Shown: positions 8,881-17,900 of the stretch, one piece after another
Layout: each line of letters begins with the position of its first letter
Position numbering within the stretch: position 1 is the first letter of the stretch
Source of the DNA: Pleurocapsa sp. PCC 7327
GTDB taxonomy: Bacteria > Cyanobacteriota > Cyanobacteriia > Cyanobacteriales > Microcystaceae
Reading direction: 5' to 3'
DNA length: 64,000 nucleotides
Assembly: GCF_000317025.1 (NCBI RefSeq)
Contig: NC_019689.1
Span: 2,085,501-2,149,500 of the forward strand
The notes under the pieces: generated by a model
Databases searched by the model: none
What the model was told of the DNA's origin: nothing
What the model saw: only the letters and a program-made list of their open reading frames with translations
Program-made: the position numbers and the translations under genes

Positions 8881-9810
8881 ATGATCGACAATAACTCCCT
8901 CCGAATTATTTCATTGCTTCCCAGCGCGACAGAAATTGTGGCAGCTTTAGGTTTAGTGGATGCATTAGTCGGACGTTCCCATGAATGCGACTATCCCCCA
9001 GCAGTGCAAAATCTGCCTGTCTGTACGGAAGCGAGACTCAGCTCTCAACAACCAAGCGCTCAAATCGATACAGACGTTCGCTCCCTCCTCAAGTCTGCTT
9101 TGAGTATCTATCAGCTTAAAATCGAAGTAATCGAACAACTTCAGCCTACGCACATTGTCACTCAAGACCAGTGTGATGTTTGTGCCGTAAGCTTTTCAGA
9201 GGTAGAAAGAGCGATCGCTCAACTCATTCGCAGCCAACCTCAAGTCATTTCCCTACAACCCAATCGACTCGTAGAAGTTTGGGCAGACATAGAAAGAGTC
9301 GCGCGGGCTGTAGGCGTTGATGCCGAGCCAGTTTTAAGCCAATTACAGGCGCGGGTTGACACGATCGCCCAAAAAACCAAAACACTAGAACGCGATCGCG
9401 CCACCGCAGTTGCCCTAGAATGGACAGAACCGCTTATGGGAGCGGGGAATTGGATTCCAGAACTAATCGAAATTGCAGGCGGTCAATCGCTGCTGGGTAA
9501 TTTTGGACAACACTCTTCTTATTTAAGATGGGAAGATTTACTCGCAGTCGACCCAGAATTTATCATTATCATGCCCTGTGGATTCGATCTCGATCGCACT
9601 CAAAAAGAATCCCAAGTCCTAAAGCAGCACCCCACTTGGTCGCGCCTACAAGCGGTTAGAAACGGCAAGGTTTTCATTACTGACGGGAATGCCTATTTCA
9701 ATCGTCCCGGTCCTCGCTTGGTCGATTCTCTAGAGATTCTGGCAGAAATTTTTCATCCCAAATGGTTTAACTTTGGTTATCGAGGCAGGGGTTGGGAATC
9801 ATTTCAGTAA
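8881..9810 (+). CDS. Cobalamin-binding protein, BtuF-like
   Basis: A 309-residue periplasmic-binding-fold protein of the BtuF/FepB type. The start IISLLPSATEIVAALGLVDALVGRSHECD is typical of cobalamin-binding members (shown here in part: SLLPSATEIVAALG then GRSHECDYP). Later, VAAL-type core segments and a GAGNWIPELIEIAGG motif fit the second lobe. There is no N-terminal signal peptide or lipobox, so it may be cytosolic or act outside a classical ABC importer; no btuC or btuD genes adjoin. The ATG at 8881 follows an A-rich stretch. The substrate assignment is by family only. Confidence 0.8.
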   Translation: MIDNNSLRIISLLPSATEIVAALGLVDALVGRSHECDYPPAVQNLPVCTEARLSSQQPSAQIDTDVRSLLKSALSIYQLKIEVIEQLQPTHIVTQDQCDVCAVSFSEVERAIAQLIRSQPQVISLQPNRLVEVWADIERVARAVGVDAEPVLSQLQARVDTIAQKTKTLERDRATAVALEWTEPLMGAGNWIPELIEIAGGQSLLGNFGQHSSYLRWEDLLAVDPEFIIIMPCGFDLDRTQKESQVLKQHPTWSRLQAVRNGKVFITDGNAYFNRPGPRLVDSLEILAEIFHPKWFNFGYRGRGWESFQ

Positions 9811-9940
9811 TTCGTTATATCGGTTTAAAAAATGTTGGCGACAGATAGCTCTCTAAAATGCTCATTAGAACTATCTTTCAAAATCCTTTCATTCAAAATG
9901 GGATTATTTTTTGCACATAGTCGGTCGCGATCGATGGTCT

Positions 9941-11002
9941 TTATTTAATTCCCAAAATATCTCGAAACCAGGCTTCGGTGCGATCGCCCATTGCCCAGAG
10001 CGAGTATTCTTCCTCGGCTTGTCGGCGACAGACATGGCGATCGATCGCGTCGAGTCGTTTGATGGCTTTTACCAGCTCCGTAATGCTATCTGGCTCAACT
10101 AAAAACCCCGTTTCTCCATCTCGAACGATTTCGGCAGGACCGCCACGACGGTAGGCAATGACGGGAACTCCGCAAGCTAAAGCTTCAATTGCCACGTTAC
10201 CAAAAGCTTCTACCCAACGAGGAGTCATCACTAAGGCACGACATTGACGCAATTGTTGCTGCAATTCATGGGTCGGTAAAAAGCCAACATATTCCATCGG
10301 AGCATTGGGATAATTCCGGCAAATTTTTTCCCAATAATCTCGATCTTGTAGTTTGCCAAAAATTCGCAGAGGAATTCCTGATATCTGAGCGGCTGCCACT
10401 GCATCTTCCAGGGCTTTTTCTGGTGCGATGCGACCGATCCACGCTAGATTGGGCGTGGGATTTTCGCAAAATTGATACTCACACAGATCGATCGCATTTC
10501 CCAAACACCGACAGGAGTCAGTCAAGCCAAAAGTAGCCGCTTGCGCCCGACTGTGAAAGGCAACTTGCACTGGAAATCGAGCGATTGTTTGTTGGATAAT
10601 CCGATCCATCGCCGCCGTCACCGATGCCATGCTGACTAAATGAGCGACGGGACGGCTAAAAAAGGGAGTGAGATAAAAAGGCAACCAATCGTAAGCAAAA
10701 TTCAGAATTAAGTCATAATCGTTTTGAACTTGTCGCGCGTACTCCCACATATTTGCCAAGACAGAATTATCTGGCAGGCAAATCGGCGCTTTTGTGTTTT
10801 GGGTTTGGGCTGGGATTTGTAAATTTCCTGCGATTTCTGTAAGAGGAATACCTGCTAAAACCGATCCCGACGGGGCAACGACTCGAACTTGATGCCCTCG
10901 ATGCATCATTGCCAGGGCGATATTTTTTAACGTCAGTTCGACTCCTCCCCCTAACCCAGAACCTAGAGATCCAACTGAAGTTGAAAGGAAAAGTAGTTTC
11001 AT
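9941..11002 (-). CDS. Glycosyltransferase family 4 protein
   Basis: A 353-residue GT-B-fold retaining glycosyltransferase. The N-terminus has a glycine-rich loop (GSLGSGLGGGVELTL) and the C-terminal domain has LAWIGRIAPEKALEDAV near residue 190 and the EAFGNVAIEALACGVPVI signature near 263-280, which contains the EX7E-type nucleotide-sugar-binding glutamates. It probably acts at the cytosolic face on polysaccharide or glycolipid precursors. The acceptor and donor cannot be told. It stands alone on the minus strand, tail-to-tail with the BtuF-like gene (about 130 bp between the stops). Confidence 0.88.
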   Translation of the reverse strand: MKLLFLSTSVGSLGSGLGGGVELTLKNIALAMMHRGHQVRVVAPSGSVLAGIPLTEIAGNLQIPAQTQNTKAPICLPDNSVLANMWEYARQVQNDYDLILNFAYDWLPFYLTPFFSRPVAHLVSMASVTAAMDRIIQQTIARFPVQVAFHSRAQAATFGLTDSCRCLGNAIDLCEYQFCENPTPNLAWIGRIAPEKALEDAVAAAQISGIPLRIFGKLQDRDYWEKICRNYPNAPMEYVGFLPTHELQQQLRQCRALVMTPRWVEAFGNVAIEALACGVPVIAYRRGGPAEIVRDGETGFLVEPDSITELVKAIKRLDAIDRHVCRRQAEEEYSLWAMGDRTEAWFRDILGIK

Positions 11003-11092
11003 TATCTAATTTGCCTGCCCAGAGTAGCTATGATACTGGCTACAACAGAGTATTTCATTGTTCCCTTTTCTTTTTTTATGGCATTGTTTCTT

Positions 11093-12193
11093 TTATGGCA
11101 TTGTTTCGTTTTGCTTCATCGGCAGCAGATCCAACCTCGTAGGAGTCATCTGAAGATTTAACTGATTAAGCGCCCACTTAGCCGTTTCTTGAACTTCTAC
11201 GTCCGAATCATCCATCGCATGGCGTAACATCTGGCTAATTTGAGACATAAGGTCGTAAATTCTGGTTAGATCGCGAATCGCATTTTTGCGTACCTGGGGA
11301 TTTTTATCTTGCAAGGAGAGAGCTAGGGCTTGATTCATTGGCTTGAGGGTGCGTATGCTGATTTGAGAGAGGGCTTCTAAAATCAGGCTGCGCTCTTGGG
11401 AATCCGAGTCAATCATCAGATCGACTAGGGGTTTCATCGCACGCGAATCGCCTTTTTGCGCCAGTTCCCAAATTGCCTTCCGTCGCTTTTTCGGATCGGG
11501 CTCTTGGAGATCTTTAACCAATTCATTGATAATATCCAAATTGGGCAGGCGAGTAGGCGTTTGTAGTGGAATGGAACTATCGTCGTCGCCCGTCTTTGTT
11601 TTTGAGTTAGCCTCGCCAAAAAGATTTTGAGATTTTTCTGAGGGAAGGGAATTCAATGAAAATTTCTCTTCTGGTTCGCAGTCAGATTCTGATTCTGCAA
11701 GCTCTTGTTCTTCCCGTTCCCAGTCGGGACTTCTACGCAGCAACCCAGAAAAGAAAAATACGCCTCCGCCGACGACGAAGGCAAGTCCTGCTCCTAATGA
11801 TAGCCACCACCAATCCGATGATGGGTTATTTTTGGCCTGCTCGTTTTTGAGCAAAGTTTCGCTATTTTGGATGGCTTGGCGAGCGTAAATATCGTTGGGA
11901 CGTTCGGCTAAGGCTTTTTGAAAATTTTCTATCGCTGCTTGATAATTTTTATTGTCGAAGGCTTCGTACCCGGCCCTCATGTAGCGATCGTAAGTGGAGT
12001 TGCTGGCACTCGGAGATGTTGATTTTAGCTTCCCTGTTGTTGACGCTTGAGCTATCGATTTGGTAACGGTCGGATTGCTGTGAGAATTTGAGAGGGCTAG
12101 CGCCAAATCTCGGCGATCGCGATTCCCAACAACCCCTAATAGACCAATAGTAATGATAGCAAAAAGTATAGGAAAACGATAGTACATCATCAT
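11093..12193 (-). CDS. Membrane-anchored TPR and HEAT-repeat protein
   Basis: The protein has a hydrophobic N-terminal segment (FPILFAIITIGLLGVVG), then a TPR unit (AGYEAFDNKNYQAAIENFQ, KALAERPND), a second membrane segment (WWLSLGAGLAFVVGGGVFF) and an acidic linker. HEAT-like repeats follow: ELAQKGDSRAMKPLVDLM, ALSQISIRTLKPMNQALAL, and AIRDLTRIYDLM. I placed the start at the ATG at 12193 (366 residues). A TTG at 12244 in the same frame would add 17 residues. TPR and HEAT repeats both bind proteins, so a scaffold role is likely. No enzyme motif is visible. Confidence 0.7.
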   Translation of the reverse strand: MMMYYRFPILFAIITIGLLGVVGNRDRRDLALALSNSHSNPTVTKSIAQASTTGKLKSTSPSASNSTYDRYMRAGYEAFDNKNYQAAIENFQKALAERPNDIYARQAIQNSETLLKNEQAKNNPSSDWWWLSLGAGLAFVVGGGVFFFSGLLRRSPDWEREEQELAESESDCEPEEKFSLNSLPSEKSQNLFGEANSKTKTGDDDSSIPLQTPTRLPNLDIINELVKDLQEPDPKKRRKAIWELAQKGDSRAMKPLVDLMIDSDSQERSLILEALSQISIRTLKPMNQALALSLQDKNPQVRKNAIRDLTRIYDLMSQISQMLRHAMDDSDVEVQETAKWALNQLNLQMTPTRLDLLPMKQNETMP

Positions 12194-12448
12194 TAAATAC
12201 TTGGGGGAATGAGCTTTTAGTGAGGGGGACGAACTTTTAGTCAATTTAATTTTCTAACAATACTTTAATTTAAATTGCATCCTGCTCCTTTTGTTCTCAA
12301 TATTCCCCATTTAGATCGATTCGTTTGCTTCAGGCGAAACTAATTTTTATATAATTGACCTCTACGATCTAACATATTAATTGGCTATCTGCAAGACAAG
12401 ATCTCGATCGGTTTTAGCATAGTAGCCAATCGACAGTTGGATACACGA

Positions 12449-14164
12449 CTATTTGTTCGATCCGACTGTCGATTCTTTAGCGTTTAATAGTGGTGCTGTT
12501 TGCCATGTTTCGCCTCGTACCGACGTATGAACTTGCCAGTCTTCTAAAGTCTGAGGATAGTCCGTGCGGTAGTGACCGCCTCGACTTTCAGTCCGAAAAG
12601 CAGCACTTTTAAGAATTAGATAGCCGATATCTAATAAATTTAAAGTTTCTGCGCAAATTCGCAAGTGCTGCTCGGCCGAGGATGAAGCCAAAATGACGCG
12701 ATCGCTGGGAGATAATTTGAGAATATAGCGAGCGATCGCAAAATTGGCTAGTTCTTGTCGCCAACGATTGACTTGTGCGATCGCTGCTTCCAAAACTTCT
12801 TGCGATCGACAAATCCCAGCACTCTGCCACATCAGAGACGGCAAAGTTTGTCGAACGAGGGCAATTTTTTCTATTTCCTCTTCCCAGTCTCCCTCTTCCG
12901 TAACCACAGACAAAGCCTCTTCTGAAAACGGCTGGGTTTCTACTTCAATCTGAGATAATTGTGCCGCAAAAACGATACATTCCAACAGAGAATTACTCGC
13001 CAAACGATTCGCGCCGTGAACGCCAGTACTTGCCGTTTCGCCAATGGCATACAACCGGGCAATCGAAGTACGGCACATCAAATCGGTAGCGATTCCTCCC
13101 ATCCAATAATGAGCTGCCGGAGCCACGGGGATCGGCTCGCGAAAGACATCGATCCCCCACTGTTGGCAGACTTTAATGATATTGGGAAAGCGATGGCGAA
13201 TCCGTTCCGGTTCGATCGGTCGCATATCTAAATAGACGTGAGCTTGGGCAGGATCGGAGGCAGTTTTTTGTAGATGGCTGAAAATTGCCCGACTAACAAT
13301 ATCTCTGGGGGCTAATTCGCCTGCTGGATGGTAATCGAAGGCAAAACGCCTGCCTCGATCGTCGATTAAATGCGCTCCTTCGCCGCGTACCGCTTCGCTA
13401 ATCAGGAAACGAGGAGCGCCAGGGATGGTTAATGCCGTCGGATGAAATTGAACGAATTCTAGATCTCGCAAAACCGCCCCAGCACGCCAAGCGAGGGCTA
13501 CGCCATCACCGGTACTGACGGCTGGATTGGTCGTTTGGGCAAAGACTTGACCGCCGCCTCCGGTGGCTAAAATAACCGCAGCAGCTTTAATCCAATTAAT
13601 CTGACCTCCATAGAGGAGACTAATTCCCTGGCATTGTCCGGTTTGTGAGTCGATCCACAGACTCAAGGCTACCCCTTGAGAGATGACCTGAATGTTGGGG
13701 CGCTCTAACACTCTAGCCGCGATCGTGCCGACGATCGCTCTCCCCGTGGTATCCGCCGCGTGGAGAACGCGCGGACGAGAATGAGCAGCTTCCAGAGTCA
13801 TTGCCAGACGATTTCCCTGGCAATCGAAAGCTACGCCCATCTCTAATAGCGATTGGATTGCCGAGGCAGCATGTTCGACGAGAAACTCGACGGCAGCGCG
13901 ATCGCAAAGTCCGGCTCCTGCCTTTAAAGTATCTTCCAGATGCAACTTTGGCGAATCAGATGAATCGATCGCGGCAGCAATGCCTCCCTGCGCCCAGTCA
14001 CTTGCTCCCGTTTTTAGAGTATCTTTGGTCACCAGACCGACTCGAAAATGGTTAGGAAGACACAAAGCCGCATAAAGCCCAGCCGCTCCTGAACCGACCA
14101 CCAAAACGTCAAATTGGGAAGGAAGATTAGGGGACGATGCAGAATAACGAGAAAATGAAGTCAA
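12449..14164 (-). CDS. nadB: L-aspartate oxidase
   Basis: A 571-residue FAD flavoenzyme that oxidises L-aspartate to iminoaspartate, the first step of de novo NAD synthesis. The FAD-binding GSGAAGLYAAL lies at residues 24-34. SDWAQGGIAAA, the fumarate-reductase-type EAAHSRPRVLHAAD, HPTAL, RGEGAHLID and GEtaSTGVHGANRLASNSLLE (partly shown) are all where NadB has them. Length is slightly above the E. coli enzyme (about 540). The minus-strand ATG at 14164 is well placed. No nadA or nadC is adjacent. The gene appears monocistronic. Confidence 0.95.
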   Translation of the reverse strand: MTSFSRYSASSPNLPSQFDVLVVGSGAAGLYAALCLPNHFRVGLVTKDTLKTGASDWAQGGIAAAIDSSDSPKLHLEDTLKAGAGLCDRAAVEFLVEHAASAIQSLLEMGVAFDCQGNRLAMTLEAAHSRPRVLHAADTTGRAIVGTIAARVLERPNIQVISQGVALSLWIDSQTGQCQGISLLYGGQINWIKAAAVILATGGGGQVFAQTTNPAVSTGDGVALAWRAGAVLRDLEFVQFHPTALTIPGAPRFLISEAVRGEGAHLIDDRGRRFAFDYHPAGELAPRDIVSRAIFSHLQKTASDPAQAHVYLDMRPIEPERIRHRFPNIIKVCQQWGIDVFREPIPVAPAAHYWMGGIATDLMCRTSIARLYAIGETASTGVHGANRLASNSLLECIVFAAQLSQIEVETQPFSEEALSVVTEEGDWEEEIEKIALVRQTLPSLMWQSAGICRSQEVLEAAIAQVNRWRQELANFAIARYILKLSPSDRVILASSSAEQHLRICAETLNLLDIGYLILKSAAFRTESRGGHYRTDYPQTLEDWQVHTSVRGETWQTAPLLNAKESTVGSNK

Positions 14165-14284
14165 CGTCGATCGAGCAATTTTTATCTAAATTCAATACAT
14201 TCTAGCGTTTAGTTAGAAGTTAGGAGTTAGGAGTCAGTTATTTGATGAAAGGATTTTAGATTTTGGATTGAGGAGTAGTTAGTA

Positions 14285-14344
14285 GGGGCGGGTTTATCTA
14301 AAAACGCTAGAGATTCACCTACAGTTACTGTCAAAAACCCGCCC
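14285..14344. repeat. Inverted repeat GGGCGGGTTT / AAACCCGCCC
   Basis: In the gap between nadB and the muramidase gene, GGGGCGGGTTT (14285-14295) is repeated inverted as AAACCCGCCC (about 14335-14344), with about 40 nt between. Around it are short 'gttag/gagttagg' and 'cccca/ctccc' stutters common in cyanobacterial intergenic DNA. It has no T-run after either arm, so I do not call it a terminator. Confidence 0.5.
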
Positions 14345-14448
14345 GTACAGGAATTAGTAGCTTCCCCTGCCTCCCCAGTCTCCCCATCTCCCCACTTCCG
14401 ACTTCCGAGTTCCGACTTCCGACTTCTTAAAGACTTCCTCCTTCTGCC

Positions 14449-15105
14449 TCAAACCTGCGAACTCTTTAACTCCTCCCTCAAAACCTTTTTATAAATCTGG
14501 GATAAGTAGGGACTCATGGAGTTGGATTCTATGCCGTATCCCAAACTTGTCCAAGTCCCGGATAGCAGGCGCAAAACTTCTTCTAATTCCCCCTTTCTCA
14601 AGCGCTGGGAAATATCGACTCCCCACGCCTGGGGATCGGACAGCCAAGCGTATACGACGGCATCTTGGTATTTTGGCTCAAAACTGTAGGATTGCCACCA
14701 CAAAAAGTTTGACGGGTTGGGATGATAGCGTTCGGCTTTTTCGTACCAAGTGATATTGAGAAACTGATAGCGTCCTGCGGCAGTCGAGCACTGACCGATA
14801 TTCGGTTCCGTCGCGATGGGGACGCAGCGATTGGGATGGTCGCTCAAATCTGCCACGTACTTACCGCCATAGAGAACGTGGTAAGGTTGGGCGACATTAG
14901 CTTCGCTAGCGGTAATCGTGCGCATCAGGGCGCGAATATAAGGGTCGCCGCCTTTCATGACTAGCGGTTGAGTTTTGTAAATGTTTGGGGATCTGGGCAG
15001 TTGGCGATCGCCGCGTTCGTCAGTCCTGAAATTAAACCACCAAATCGGCAGAGCGATCGCGCCGAACAGACCAAGAAGTTTCCAGCCAGCTAAACGATTA
15101 GCCAA
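14449..15105 (-). CDS. Membrane-anchored muramidase (phage-lysozyme-like, GH24 type)
   Basis: A 218-residue protein with one N-terminal hydrophobic segment (WKLLGLFGAIALPIWWF), probably an uncleaved anchor or signal peptide, followed by a lysozyme-like domain. RTITASEAN carries a candidate catalytic Glu. CSTAAGRYQFLNITW matches the SGRYQF-xx-TW signature of COG4678-type muramidases, and ERYHPN and DISQRLRKGELEEVLRLLSG complete the fold. It would cut peptidoglycan in the periplasm. No holin or other phage gene is nearby, so it is more likely a cell-wall-remodelling enzyme than a prophage remnant. Confidence 0.8.
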   Translation of the reverse strand: MANRLAGWKLLGLFGAIALPIWWFNFRTDERGDRQLPRSPNIYKTQPLVMKGGDPYIRALMRTITASEANVAQPYHVLYGGKYVADLSDHPNRCVPIATEPNIGQCSTAAGRYQFLNITWYEKAERYHPNPSNFLWWQSYSFEPKYQDAVVYAWLSDPQAWGVDISQRLRKGELEEVLRLLSGTWTSLGYGIESNSMSPYLSQIYKKVLREELKSSQV

Positions 15106-15199
15106 TGCTTATTTCCTCTTTCTACTCAACATTTTTTCTACTTTACGTCGCGTTTGAACTCAATTGTCACTCCTTCTTAAGTCAGAGCGCAAAAATAAG

Positions 15200-15229
15200 C
15201 CTATGTCCTAGAATGGACAAAGACATAGG
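15200..15229. promoter_or_regulatory. Inverted repeat upstream of rseP
   Basis: CCTATGTC (15200-15207) and GACATAGG (15222-15229) form a perfect 8-bp inverted repeat with a 14-nt spacer, 24 bp before the rseP ATG. It could be an operator or a leader hairpin. The arm spacing and the following 'taattttt' do not decide between them. Confidence 0.4.
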
Positions 15230-15252
15230 TAATTTTTATATTTAGGCTTGTT

Positions 15253-16332
15253 ATGTCAGTTTTGGCAGCGATCGCCGTCTTGGCGCTTTTAATTGTCGTT
15301 CACGAATTAGGTCATTTTGCAGCAGCACGGTTTCAAGGCATTCGCGTCAATCGTTTCTCCATCGGTTTCGGTCCAGTCCTCCTCAAATATCAAGGCTCCG
15401 AAACCGAATACGCCATCCGCGCTTTTCCTCTCGGCGGTTACGTTGGTTTTCCCGATGACGACCCCGATAGCGAAATCCCTGCCGATGACCCTAACTTACT
15501 TCGCAATCGTCCGATTCTCGATCGGGCGATCGTGATTAGCGCGGGAGTTATCGCTAATCTAGTCTTCGCTTATTTCCTCCTAGTTGGTCAAGTAGCCACC
15601 GTAGGCATACAAGACTTTCGAGCAGGCGTTGCCGTTCCCCAAGTCCTGCCAGAAACTGCCTCTGTGGCTGTCAAGGCTGGAATTCAAGCAGGCGACATCA
15701 TTGTATCGGTTAACGGGCGAGATCTCGGCGCATCGCCGGATGCGATTACTTCCCTCAGAGAAACCATTCAGAATTCTCCTAATGTACCGCTTAATCTAAT
15801 AGTTCAAAGAGGTCAAGAAACCTTAGCCCTAACCGTAAAGCCAGAACTCGGTAGCGATGGCAAAGGAAAAATCGGAGTAATGCTATCGCCAAATGTAGGG
15901 ACTCGTCGTCCTCAAGGGATTGGTGAAGTGCTTGTCTTGAGTGCCGATGCCTATCAAAACCTTGCCAGTTTAACCGCTAAAGGATTTTGGCAGTTAATTA
16001 GTAACTTTAAGGAAAATGCCGAGCAAGTGGCAGGTCCCGTCAAAATTGTCGAATATGGTGCCAATATTGCTCGTAACGATGCAGGAAATCTTTTTCAATT
16101 TGCAGCGCTAATTAGTATTAACCTAGCAATTATCAATATCTTACCCCTACCCGCTCTCGACGGCGGTCAGTTGGTATTTTTGCTAGTTGAAGGATTGCGC
16201 GGTAAACCCCTGCCAAGAACGATTCAGGAGGGAATTATGCAAACCGGATTGGTTCTCTTGTTGAGTTTAGGCGTTTTTCTCATCGTTCGGGATACCGCCA
16301 GTTTAGCCTTTTTTCAGGAATTGTTTCAATAG
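15253..16332 (+). CDS. rseP: Site-2 intramembrane zinc protease RseP/S2P
   Basis: A 359-residue membrane metalloprotease that cleaves transmembrane anti-sigma factors and similar substrates inside the bilayer. The zinc motif HELGH (VVHELGHFAAA) is in the first membrane helix near residue 19. A PDZ domain lies around residues 120-205 (AGDIIVSVNGRDLGA). The second zinc site NILPLPALDGGQL sits near 298 in a later helix, and a C-terminal hydrophobic segment follows. All catalytic residues are present. The stop is only 6 bp before the nth GTG, suggesting one transcript with nth. Confidence 0.95.
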   Translation: MSVLAAIAVLALLIVVHELGHFAAARFQGIRVNRFSIGFGPVLLKYQGSETEYAIRAFPLGGYVGFPDDDPDSEIPADDPNLLRNRPILDRAIVISAGVIANLVFAYFLLVGQVATVGIQDFRAGVAVPQVLPETASVAVKAGIQAGDIIVSVNGRDLGASPDAITSLRETIQNSPNVPLNLIVQRGQETLALTVKPELGSDGKGKIGVMLSPNVGTRRPQGIGEVLVLSADAYQNLASLTAKGFWQLISNFKENAEQVAGPVKIVEYGANIARNDAGNLFQFAALISINLAIINILPLPALDGGQLVFLLVEGLRGKPLPRTIQEGIMQTGLVLLLSLGVFLIVRDTASLAFFQELFQ

Positions 16333-16338
16333 GTAGCC

Positions 16339-17040
16339 GTGGCAAGTATTACGCGCAAATTTGCCTCGAAAAAACAACGGGCATTGGAGATTCTCGTTCT
16401 ACTCAAACGCCTCTATCCCGATGCTACCTGTAGCCTAACCTATGCAAGCCCAGTCCAATTGTTAGTGGCTACGATTCTGTCGGCTCAATGTACCGACGAA
16501 CGAGTCAATCAAGTTACTCCAGAACTATTTGCTCGCTTTCCCGATGCCGTTTCTTTGGCAAATGCCGATCGCGAAGAACTAGAAAACCTAATCCGTTCGA
16601 CGGGATTTTATCGCAATAAAGCCAAAAACATCCAAGGAGCCTGTCAAAAAATTATCGATGAATTTGGCGGCGAAGTCCCGAAACAGATGGAAAAGCTACT
16701 ATCGCTCCCCGGCGTTGCCAGAAAGACGGCAAATGTCGTCCTCGCTCATGCCTACGGGATTAACCAAGGCGTAACCGTCGATACTCATGTCAAGCGTTTG
16801 AGCAGGCGGCTAGGTTTGACGAAAGAAACCGACCCAGTCAAGATCGAACGAGATTTAATGAAGCTTTTGCCCCAACCCGATTGGGAAGATTTTTCCATTA
16901 GAATGATTTACCACGGTCGAGCAGTCTGTAAAGCGAGAAACCCCAATTGCAGGGCCTGCAAATTGGCTCACTTATGTCCTTCCGCCAAGACGTTCGAGCC
17001 GACACTAACTCAGAAAGCTCCTGCACTGCTGGCAGAATAA
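16339..17040 (+). CDS. nth: Endonuclease III (DNA glycosylase/AP lyase)
   Basis: A 233-residue base-excision-repair enzyme that removes oxidised pyrimidines and nicks abasic sites. The helix-hairpin-helix LPGVARKTANVVL includes the catalytic Lys; VDTHVKRLSRRLG supplies the catalytic Asp. The C-terminal [4Fe-4S] cysteines are Cys197, Cys204, Cys207 and Cys213 in the canonical C-x6-C-x2-C-x5-C spacing. The GTG start at 16339 follows the rseP stop by 6 bp, which supports translational or transcriptional linkage. The family length is normal with a ~15-residue C-terminal tail. Confidence 0.95.
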   Translation: MASITRKFASKKQRALEILVLLKRLYPDATCSLTYASPVQLLVATILSAQCTDERVNQVTPELFARFPDAVSLANADREELENLIRSTGFYRNKAKNIQGACQKIIDEFGGEVPKQMEKLLSLPGVARKTANVVLAHAYGINQGVTVDTHVKRLSRRLGLTKETDPVKIERDLMKLLPQPDWEDFSIRMIYHGRAVCKARNPNCRACKLAHLCPSAKTFEPTLTQKAPALLAE

Positions 17041-17143
17041 GGAAAAACACCCCTTCTGCTATCTTCTATCTTCCTTTGAAGAAAGGATGGGATAAGATAG
17101 AAAATGCTGTCTTAAATTTTAGGAATACTAGCAAGTAGAGTTT

Positions 17144-17446
17144 ATGGCAAAAAAATCTATGATCGAGCGCGAGAAAAAGCGCAGTCGTTTGATCGCTAAA
17201 TATGCTGCTAAACGAGCTGAATTAAAAGAGCAGTTCCGTAAAGCTGAAACCTTAGACGAAAAAATCGAAATCCATCGCCAACTACAACAATTGCCTCGCA
17301 ATAGCGCTCGCAATCGCCACCGCAACCGTTGTATGGTCACAGGCAGACCTAGAGCTTACTACCGCGATTTCGGACTGTCTCGTAACGTGCTGAGGGAATG
17401 GGCGCACCAAGGATTATTACCCGGCGTGGTTAAGTCTAGCTGGTAA
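17144..17446 (+). CDS. rpsN: 30S ribosomal protein S14 (zinc-free type)
   Basis: A 100-residue S14 of the long, zinc-independent class. It starts [13 protein letters not shown] and has [18 protein letters not shown] followed by [12 protein letters not shown]. The Cys pairs of the zinc-binding class are absent. It binds 16S rRNA in the head of the 30S subunit. The gene stands outside any ribosomal operon here, as is usual in cyanobacteria. The ATG at 17144 is preceded by 'gtagagttt', a weak ribosome-binding site. Confidence 0.95.
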   Translation: MAKKSMIEREKKRSRLIAKYAAKRAELKEQFRKAETLDEKIEIHRQLQQLPRNSARNRHRNRCMVTGRPRAYYRDFGLSRNVLREWAHQGLLPGVVKSSW

Positions 17447-17449
17447 GGG

Positions 17450-17516
17450 AAAGGCAAAAGGTAAAAGGCAAAAACTATTTTTTCCTTTTTACTTTTACCT
17501 TTTTACTTCTTTTATT
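17450..17516. terminator. Possible bidirectional terminator after rpsN
   Basis: A purine-rich arm with AAAGGTAAAAGG and a T-rich arm with CTTTTTACTTTTACCTTTTT are roughly self-complementary, and T-runs follow. It lies between the convergent rpsN and the 17518-17850 gene, where a shared terminator is expected. The pairing is AT-rich and imperfect. Confidence 0.45.
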
Positions 17517-17517
17517 T

Positions 17518-17850
17518 TTATTGTCCGCAACAGCGCTCGAATCCTAAACTATCTAAAATTAGATCGCTGACTGCATTGGCGATCGCGAATTCACTATAAA
17601 AACTTTCTCGAAAATCAAAAGCTTGCATCTCGGTCACGATAGCGATGACGAGAGATCCTAAGTCATTTTCCCCTTCAAGGCGCTGTCGGACAAAGATTTG
17701 AGCCGCTCGTTGAGCGATTTTCTCGTTAATGGCTTCGGGGATAAATTCTCGATTCAGCCACTCGTGCAAAGCTTTTTGCAGCCACTCGCCTTCTCGGTCG
17801 GGACTTTCAATTGGCGGTAGGGTAATCGGTGGAATGGGTTGAGCCGTCAT
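17518..17850 (-). CDS. Conserved hypothetical protein, 110 residues
   Basis: I do not recognise a family. After a Pro-rich start (PIPPITLPPIESPDREGEW) the protein is mostly helical and acidic, with WLQKALHEWLNREFIPEAI, ERAAQIFVRQRLEGENDLG-type segments and a Cys pair near the end (FERCCGQ). No membrane segment or signal is visible. The frame ends just beyond the putative terminator after rpsN and starts with an ATG 50 bp from the divergent aat GTG. Codon use looks like its neighbours, so it is probably real. Confidence 0.6.
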   Translation of the reverse strand: MTAQPIPPITLPPIESPDREGEWLQKALHEWLNREFIPEAINEKIAQRAAQIFVRQRLEGENDLGSLVIAIVTEMQAFDFRESFYSEFAIANAVSDLILDSLGFERCCGQ

Positions 17851-17900
17851 GGGAGAATTCCGAACGATTTGATTCTGAATTCTGAAAGCATAATAATTCT

